Below the pieces are notes generated by a model. The model was given only the letters and a program-made list of their open reading frames with translations. It was not told the origin of the DNA and searched no databases. A stretch of DNA of 38,230 nt. Source: Acidimicrobiales bacterium (lineage in GTDB: Bacteria; Actinomycetota; Acidimicrobiia; Acidimicrobiales; MedAcidi-G1). Made by a program: the position numbers and the translations under genes. Each line of letters opens with the position of its first letter. The first letter of the stretch is position 1. Below are positions 33,107-38,230 of this stretch, piece by piece. The stretch lies in the NCBI GenBank assembly GCA_022452035.1, contig JAKURV010000021.1, forward strand, positions 1 through 38,230, read 5' to 3'.

Positions 33107-34339
33107 ATGAGGGTCTGCGTCGTCGGATCGGGTGGCCGGGAACATGCCCTGGCCCACGTCCTGGGCCGGTCCCACGACGTGGTCGTCACCCCCGGAAACC
33201 CCGGCATTCCCGGGTCGGTGCCCGTTCCCCCTACCGAGGTCGACGCCGACCTGACGGTGATCGGCCCCGAGGTACCGCTGGTCGGCGGCCTAGCCGACCG
33301 GCTGAGGGCTGACGGCCGCCTGGTCTTCGGCCCGGGAGCCGACGGTGCCCGCTTGGAGGGGTCCAAGGCGTGGATGAAGGAGGTACTCGTCGAGGCGGGC
33401 GTGCCGACTGCCGCCCACGGAACCTTCGACGATGAGGCGGCCGCCCTGGCCTTTCTGGCTGGTATGGGTGACCTGTTCGTGGTTAAGACCGACGGGCTGG
33501 CCGCCGGCAAGGGCGTAGTGGTCACCACGAACCGGGCCGAGGCGGTCGACACCGTCCGGTCCTACCTCTCCGGAGCAGCTTTCGGCGACGCCGGGCGGAC
33601 GGTGGTCATCGAGGAGGGCCTTACCGGCCCCGAGCTGTCGGTGCTGGCCGTATGCGACGGGACGACCGCCGTGGCCCTCGCCCCGGCTCAGGACTTCAAG
33701 CGCGTTGGCGACGGTGATGCTGGCCCTAACACTGGAGGCATGGGGGCCTACTCGCCGGTGCCGGTGGCCACGAACGCTGTAGTCGACGACCTGGTGGCGG
33801 GTGCCGTGCAGCCCACGCTGGCTGCCCTGCGCGGTCGGGGGATCGACTACCGGGGTGTCCTGTACTGCGGGCTGATGCTCACCCCGGACGGGCCCAAGGT
33901 CCTGGAGTACAACGTGCGCTTCGGCGATCCGGAGACCCAGGTCGTCCTGCCCCGCCTTACCAGCGACCTCGGCTACCTGCTGGCTACCGCCGCCGCTGGG
34001 AGCCTGAAGGAACCGCCGACATTTGATGACGGGGCGGCCGTCACCGTGGTATGCGCCACGGAGGGCTATCCGACCGGTCCCCGGACCGGAGATCCAATTG
34101 ATGGCTTGGAGGCGGCCTCGGCTATCGACGGCGTCACGATCTTCTCTGCCGGGGTGGCTGACGGAGGAGATGGCGGTTTGGTGACGGCTGGCGGCCGGGT
34201 GCTCTCGTTGACCGGCCGGGGGAGGACGATTGCCGAGGCCCGGGGGCGGGCCTACGACGCGGTAGCCGAGTTGGCGTGGTCGGGGATGCAGTTTCGTCGC
34301 GATATCGCCGCGAACCCGACCGGCGCCGGGAGCGACTAG
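33107..34339 (+). CDS. purD: Phosphoribosylamine-glycine ligase (GAR synthetase)
   Basis: PurD couples phosphoribosylamine to glycine with ATP, step two of purine synthesis. The 410-residue ATP-grasp protein starts MRVCVVGSGGREHALAHVL, then GPEVPLVGGLADRLRADG, SKAWMKEVLVEAGVPTA, VKTDGLAAGKGVVV, and the family signature RFGDPETQVVLPRL. ATG 33107 fits the family. The open frame runs back into purA to 33026 without similarity and is rejected. Confidence 0.95.
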   Translation: MRVCVVGSGGREHALAHVLGRSHDVVVTPGNPGIPGSVPVPPTEVDADLTVIGPEVPLVGGLADRLRADGRLVFGPGADGARLEGSKAWMKEVLVEAGVPTAAHGTFDDEAAALAFLAGMGDLFVVKTDGLAAGKGVVVTTNRAEAVDTVRSYLSGAAFGDAGRTVVIEEGLTGPELSVLAVCDGTTAVALAPAQDFKRVGDGDAGPNTGGMGAYSPVPVATNAVVDDLVAGAVQPTLAALRGRGIDYRGVLYCGLMLTPDGPKVLEYNVRFGDPETQVVLPRLTSDLGYLLATAAAGSLKEPPTFDDGAAVTVVCATEGYPTGPRTGDPIDGLEAASAIDGVTIFSAGVADGGDGGLVTAGGRVLSLTGRGRTIAEARGRAYDAVAELAWSGMQFRRDIAANPTGAGSD

Positions 34340-34388
34340 GACTAGTAGGGACACAAGAGGACCCGAGGGACAGGAACAGGAGAATCCG

Positions 34389-34844
34389 ATGGTGTACAAG
34401 GTGGCGATCCTCATGGGTTCGCCCAACGACGGCGACAAGATGGCACCTGCCGCTGCGACACTAGAGCGTTATGGCATCGAGGCCGACGTGCGGGTCATGT
34501 CGGCGCACCGCAGCCCGGCCCTGGTCGCTGGGTTCGTGTCTGGGGCGCGGGAGGCCGGGTACTCGGCGATCATCTGCGGGGCCGGGATGGCGGCCCACCT
34601 AGCCGGGGCAGCGGCCGCCCACACCACACTTCCAGTGATCGGCGTGCCTCTCTCCGGTGGTGCCATCAACGGGTGGGACTCCCTACTGGCCACCGTCCAG
34701 ATGCCCAAGGGAATCCCGGTAGCCACCGTGGCCGTGGACGGTGCCATGAACGCTGCCCTGCTGGCCGTCCAGATGCTGGCCGTCGGCGACCCGGACCTCG
34801 TTGAAGCCCTTGAGGCCCACCGCGAGGAGATGGTTCCCCGCTAA
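34389..34844 (+). CDS. purE: N5-carboxyaminoimidazole ribonucleotide mutase
   Basis: PurE class I moves the carboxylate of N5-CAIR to give CAIR. The 151-residue protein has MGSPNDGDKM (9-18), the SAHRSP loop, CGAGMAAHLAGAAAAHTTLPVIGVP and LSGGAINGWDSLLATVQMPKGIPVATV, matching class I. Such enzymes need PurK to make N5-CAIR, and purK is not in this cluster. ATG 34389 has AGGAG at seven bases. Confidence 0.94.
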   Translation: MVYKVAILMGSPNDGDKMAPAAATLERYGIEADVRVMSAHRSPALVAGFVSGAREAGYSAIICGAGMAAHLAGAAAAHTTLPVIGVPLSGGAINGWDSLLATVQMPKGIPVATVAVDGAMNAALLAVQMLAVGDPDLVEALEAHREEMVPR

Positions 34845-34864
34845 GCGGCGGCGTCCCGGACCCC

Positions 34865-36280
34865 ATGGAGAACGTCCTCGCCTCCCGCTACGCCAGCCGG
34901 CCCATGGTCGGCCTCTGGACAGCGGAGGCCAAGGTGGTCATGGAACGCGAGCTCTGGATCGCCGTGATGGAGGCCCAGCGTCACCTCGGCGTGGACATCC
35001 CCGACGGAGTCGTCGAGGACTACCGGGCCGTGGTCGATCAGGTGGACCTGGCGTCGATCCGCGAGCGGGAGCGGGTCACCCGGCATGACGTGAAGGCTCG
35101 GATAGAGGAGTTTTGCACCCTGGCCGGGCACCAGCACGTGCACCGGGGCATGACGTCTCGGGACCTCACCGAGAACGTCGAACAGCTCCAGGTCCGCCGC
35201 AGCCTGGAGCTGGTGCTGGACCGCATCGTGGCCACCCTTGCTCGCCTAGCACGCTTGGCTGCCGAGTTCGACGGCCTGGTCATGGTCGGGCGTAGCCACA
35301 ACGTGGCCGCCCAAGCCACCACGCTGGGCAAGCGGTTCGCCACAGCGGCCGAGGAGCTCTTGGCTTCGCACCGTCGGATCTCCGATCTGCTGGCTGCTTA
35401 CCCGCTCCGGGGGCTGAAGGGACCGGTGGGGACCCAGCAGGACCAGATGGACCTCATGGGCGGCGACGGCGCCAGGGTCGACCAGTTGGAACAACTGGTG
35501 GCCGATCACCTTGGCTTTGCTCAGGTCCTGGACTCGGTGGGGCAGGTATACCCGCGGTCGCTGGACTTCGATGTGGTCTCGGCGCTGGCCCAGGCAGCTG
35601 GGGGGCCGGCCAACCTGGCCCGAACGATCCGGTTGATGGCCGGCCACGAGCTGGCCACTGAGGGGTTCCAACCGGGTCAGGTTGGTTCGTCGGCCATGCC
35701 CCACAAGATGAATGCTCGATCCTGCGAGCGGGTCAACGGCCTAGCCGTCGTGCTACGGGGGCACCTGGCAATGGTTGGGGGTCTGGTAGGCGACCAGTGG
35801 AATGAGGGTGACGTGAGCTGCTCGGTGGTTCGGCGGGTGGCCCTCCCCGACTCCTTCCTGGCCACCGACGGCCTGTTCCAGACCTTCCTCACCGTGCTGG
35901 ACGAGTTCGGTGCCTACCCGGCCGTGGTGGAGCGAGAGCTCGGCCAGTACCTGCCCTTCCTGGCCACCACGAGGGTGCTGATGGCTGCTATCGAGGCCGG
36001 GATGGGACGTGAAGAGGCTCACCAGGTCATTCAGGCTCACGCGGTGGCCGCCGCTCTGATCCGCCGGGAGGAGGGTCGGATGGAGACCGACCTGCTGGAT
36101 CGTCTGGCCTCTGACCCCGCCCTGCCGCTGGACCGCGACGATCTCGACGGCCTGCTCGACGATCCGTCAGCGTTCGTGGGCAACGCCTCAGCTCAGGTAT
36201 CCGCTGTCGTGGAACGGGTGGCCGAGGTAGTGGTCGCCCGCCCCCAGGCCGCCGCCTACGATCCCGAACGGATCCTCTGA
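34865..36280 (+). CDS. purB: Adenylosuccinate lyase
   Basis: PurB removes fumarate from SAICAR and from adenylosuccinate. The 471-residue protein has TRHDVKARIEEF, QHVHRGMTSRDLTENVEQLQ with the catalytic His region, and the fumarase-family signature GSSAMPHKMN (274-283) that includes the catalytic serine loop. Length and order are normal. It starts at ATG 34865, 20 bases after purE, so it is co-transcribed. Confidence 0.95.
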   Translation: MENVLASRYASRPMVGLWTAEAKVVMERELWIAVMEAQRHLGVDIPDGVVEDYRAVVDQVDLASIRERERVTRHDVKARIEEFCTLAGHQHVHRGMTSRDLTENVEQLQVRRSLELVLDRIVATLARLARLAAEFDGLVMVGRSHNVAAQATTLGKRFATAAEELLASHRRISDLLAAYPLRGLKGPVGTQQDQMDLMGGDGARVDQLEQLVADHLGFAQVLDSVGQVYPRSLDFDVVSALAQAAGGPANLARTIRLMAGHELATEGFQPGQVGSSAMPHKMNARSCERVNGLAVVLRGHLAMVGGLVGDQWNEGDVSCSVVRRVALPDSFLATDGLFQTFLTVLDEFGAYPAVVERELGQYLPFLATTRVLMAAIEAGMGREEAHQVIQAHAVAAALIRREEGRMETDLLDRLASDPALPLDRDDLDGLLDDPSAFVGNASAQVSAVVERVAEVVVARPQAAAYDPERIL

Positions 36281-36302
36281 CCCGACCGCCCACTGGAGTG
36301 CG

Positions 36303-37202
36303 ATGAACATGACGGTCGACCTCCCCCTCCTGCACTCGGGCAAGGTCCGCGACATCTACGACGCCGGAGACGGCCGCCTGCTCATGGTCACCTCGGACCG
36401 CATCTCGGCGTTCGACGTGGTTATGGCCGAGCCGATTGTCGACAAGGGACGAGTCCTCACCGCCATGACGTCCTTCTGGTTCGAGCAGTTCGCAGACCTG
36501 ATCTGCGGGCACCTGATCTCGACCGACACGGCCGATCTGGAGGCCGTCCTGGGTGCTAGGGCGTCGGTCGACCTGGTGGGCCGGACCATGCTGTGTCATC
36601 GGGCCGAGATGCTGCCCATCGAGTGCATCGTCCGGGGGTACATCACTGGCTCGGCCTGGAAGGAGTACCGGACCTCGGGCACCATGCACGGCACGGCGAT
36701 GCCCGACGGGCTCCTAGAGGCCAGCCGTCTTCCCGAGCCTGTGTTCACCCCGTCCACAAAGGCTGACGAGGGCCACGACGTGAACATCTCCTACGCCGAC
36801 GCAGTGAACCTGGTGGGCGTCCAGGTGGCCGAGGCGGCCCGCGAGGCGTCGATCGCCTGCTACCTGCGGGGTGCCGAGTGGGCGGCCCAGCGGGGGATCG
36901 TCATTGCTGACACCAAGTTCGAGTTCGGGATGGTTAACGGCCACCTGGTGCTGGCCGACGAGGTGCTTACCCCGGACTCGTCTCGCTTCTGGCCCGCCGA
37001 GGTGTGGGCCCCGGGGGTGACGCCTCCATCGTTCGACAAGCAGCCGGTCCGCGATTACCTGGACGGGTTGGACTGGGACAAGCAGCCGCCGCCACCAGCG
37101 TTGCCCGACGAGGTGGCGTCCGCCACGTCGTCGCGCTACGTGGAGGCCTACGAGCGCATCACGGGACGGTCGTTCGCCGACTGGCCCGGGGTGGGCGGCT
37201 GA
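36303..37202 (+). CDS. purC: SAICAR synthetase
   Basis: PurC condenses CAIR with aspartate using ATP. The 299-residue protein shows HSGKVRDIYDAGDGRLLMV, SDRISAFDVVM, PIECIVRGYITGSAWKEY, ISYADAVNLVG and IVIADTKFEFGMVNGHLVLADEVLTPDSSRFW, the full set of family blocks. This long type (about 300 residues) is usual in actinobacteria. ATG 36303 and ATG 36309 are both possible starts. It is followed by purS after 27 bases. Confidence 0.95.
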   Translation: MNMTVDLPLLHSGKVRDIYDAGDGRLLMVTSDRISAFDVVMAEPIVDKGRVLTAMTSFWFEQFADLICGHLISTDTADLEAVLGARASVDLVGRTMLCHRAEMLPIECIVRGYITGSAWKEYRTSGTMHGTAMPDGLLEASRLPEPVFTPSTKADEGHDVNISYADAVNLVGVQVAEAAREASIACYLRGAEWAAQRGIVIADTKFEFGMVNGHLVLADEVLTPDSSRFWPAEVWAPGVTPPSFDKQPVRDYLDGLDWDKQPPPPALPDEVASATSSRYVEAYERITGRSFADWPGVGG

Positions 37203-37229
37203 TCCGAGTAGGAGGACGGGAGGAGGGCC

Positions 37230-37484
37230 ATGCGGTTCGACGTGATGGTGGACGTGAGGCTGAGGGGTGGCATCGCCGATCCGGCCGGTGCCACGATCGA
37301 GCGGGCGCTGCCCGCTCTGGGCTATGAGGGGGTAACCGAAGTCAGTGTGGGCAAGACGGTTCGCTTCACCATCGAGGCGGCCGATGCCGTCGAGGCGACC
37401 ACCCGGGCCGAGGACCTCTGCTCCTCTTTCCTAACCAACCCGGTGATCGAGGATGCTTCGGTGATTGTTGAGGCCGCCGGCTGA
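37230..37484 (+). CDS. purS: FGAM synthase subunit PurS
   Basis: PurS is the small bridge of the three-part PurS-PurQ-PurL enzyme that makes formylglycinamidine ribonucleotide. The 84-residue protein reads MRFDVMVDVRLRGGIADPAG, then LPALGYEGVTEVSVGKTVRF and LCSSFLTNPVIED, typical of PurS. GGAGGAGGG-type purines precede the ATG, and the stop overlaps purQ by one base (TGATG). Confidence 0.93.
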   Translation: MRFDVMVDVRLRGGIADPAGATIERALPALGYEGVTEVSVGKTVRFTIEAADAVEATTRAEDLCSSFLTNPVIEDASVIVEAAG

Positions 37485-38164
37485 TGGCCACCACGGTGGG
37501 TGTCGTGATCTTCCCCGGCACCAACTGCGAGATGGATGCCGTGTCATCCGTGGAGCGGTTGGGGGGCACTGGCCGCCTGCTGTGGCATGCCGACGAGTAT
37601 CTGGGCGACGTGGACGCGGTGATTGTTCCGGGCGGGTTCGCCCACGGCGATTACCTTCGCCCGGGGGCCATTGCCCGGTTCTCACCCGTGATGGGTGCCG
37701 TGGCCCGGTTCGCCGCCGACGGAGGTCCGGTGGTCGGCATCTGCAACGGTTTCCAGGTTCTCACCGAGTCGGGGCTGCTTCCCGGCGCCCTCCAGAAGAA
37801 CGCGGGCCTGAAGTTCCTGTGCCAGCCGACGACGTTGCGGGTTGAGACCACCGGGTCGGTCCTCACCAGGAGGGCCGAGGTGGGGGACGAGTTGTCGGTT
37901 CCCATAAACCACTTCGAGGGCAACTACACCTGCGACGCCGAGACGTTGGCCCGGCTCCGGGATGAAGACCGAGTGGTGCTCCGGTATCTCGACAACCCGA
38001 ACGGATCGTTAGACGACATTGCGGGGGTCTGCAACGAAGGCCGCAATGTGGTTGGGCTGATGCCCCATCCGGAGCGGGCCTGTGACGACCTTCTAGGCAG
38101 CGCCGACGGGGCGGTGCTTCTGGGCTCTTTGCTGGATGCCGTCCGAGTCAGCAGGCCCTGGTAG
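37484..38164 (+). CDS. purQ: FGAM synthase glutaminase subunit PurQ
   Basis: PurQ releases ammonia from glutamine for PurL. The 226-residue class I glutaminase starts TVGVVIFPGTNCEMDA, has the oxyanion strand VDAVIVPGGFAHGDYLRPGA, the catalytic Cys in VVGICNGFQVLTE (near 85-97), and the His/Glu pair in NVVGLMPHPERACDD. It is intact. purL normally follows but would lie outside the window. Confidence 0.95.
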   Translation: MATTVGVVIFPGTNCEMDAVSSVERLGGTGRLLWHADEYLGDVDAVIVPGGFAHGDYLRPGAIARFSPVMGAVARFAADGGPVVGICNGFQVLTESGLLPGALQKNAGLKFLCQPTTLRVETTGSVLTRRAEVGDELSVPINHFEGNYTCDAETLARLRDEDRVVLRYLDNPNGSLDDIAGVCNEGRNVVGLMPHPERACDDLLGSADGAVLLGSLLDAVRVSRPW

Positions 38165-38186
38165 TCGGGGCCGAAGGGTTCTTGGG

Positions 38187-38230
38187 TCAGGTACTGCGGC
38201 GGATGCCGGCTTCCTTGAGGGTGGCCGCCG
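38187..38230 (-). CDS. Possible end of a convergent gene (fragment)
   Basis: The last 44 bases read on the minus strand as AATLKEAGIRRST followed by TGA, open to the window edge. The composition looks like a normal coding C-terminus in this genome, and the gene would converge on purQ with a 22-base gap. Thirteen residues are too few to identify it, and it could be chance. Confidence 0.25.
   Translation of the reverse strand, partial: AATLKEAGIRRST

Overview
The window is about 38 kb of GC-rich, tightly packed chromosomal DNA. The organism is very probably an actinobacterium. The evidence is a DUF5318 gene followed by rpsF-ssb-rpsR-rplI-dnaB, a dnaK-grpE-dnaJ-hspR heat-shock operon ending in a MerR-type HspR, a mycobacterial-type bifunctional Dcd, and frequent GTG starts with 1-4 base stop/start overlaps. 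A marine or free-living Acidimicrobiia-like lineage is my best guess, but that is inference only.

Layout. (1) 1-6.1 kb, plus strand: an unrecognised gene, a DUF5318 protein, the S6/SSB/S18/L9/DnaB replication-translation operon, a small two-helix membrane protein and an MscS-type channel. The S18 protein carries an unusual acidic tail containing a 12-residue repeat. (2) 6.1-20.5 kb, minus strand: one long, mostly overlapping gene run read paaZ-paaA-paaD-paaB-paaC, proline-racemase-family enzyme, ornithine-cyclodeaminase-family reductase, paaK, acyl-CoA dehydrogenase, an MFS-LivF fusion, and a LivH-LivM-LivG fusion. It looks like an aerobic phenylacetate (phenylacetyl-CoA epoxidation) operon joined to an oddly fused branched-chain-amino-acid-type ABC importer. 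A TTGACA element with a perfect 6-bp-arm palindrome beside it lies just upstream of paaZ. paaE and the lower-pathway genes are not in the window. (3) 20.7-24.1 kb: a tRNA-Gly(CCC) on the minus strand, then on the plus strand a PhnZ-like HD-domain protein, dcd, and three enzymes of 3-hydroxyanthranilate meta-cleavage: 2-aminomuconate deaminase, 3-hydroxyanthranilate 3,4-dioxygenase and ACMS decarboxylase. (4) 24.1-27.2 kb, minus strand: a membrane-bound HdrD/EtfD-like iron-sulfur oxidoreductase and phosphoglycerate mutase. (5) 27.3-31.5 kb, plus strand: dnaK-grpE-dnaJ-hspR with a HspR-type inverted repeat near the promoter. (6) 31.8-38.2 kb, plus strand: purA-purD-purE-purB-purC-purS-purQ, with purL presumably just outside the window.

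How the genes work together. PaaK activates phenylacetate to its CoA thioester, PaaABC(D) epoxidises the ring, and PaaZ opens the oxepin and oxidises the aldehyde. The acyl-CoA dehydrogenase and the EtfD-like protein could feed acyl-CoA-derived electrons to the quinone pool. The two fusion transporter proteins together contain all four membrane and ATPase modules of a HAAT-family importer plus an extra MFS domain, but no substrate-binding protein gene is nearby.

The most unusual observations are the MFS-LivF fusion, the LivHMG triple fusion, the tailed S18 and the coupling of dcd to a 3-hydroxyanthranilate pathway. I saw no CRISPR array, insertion sequence, prophage or classical defence system.
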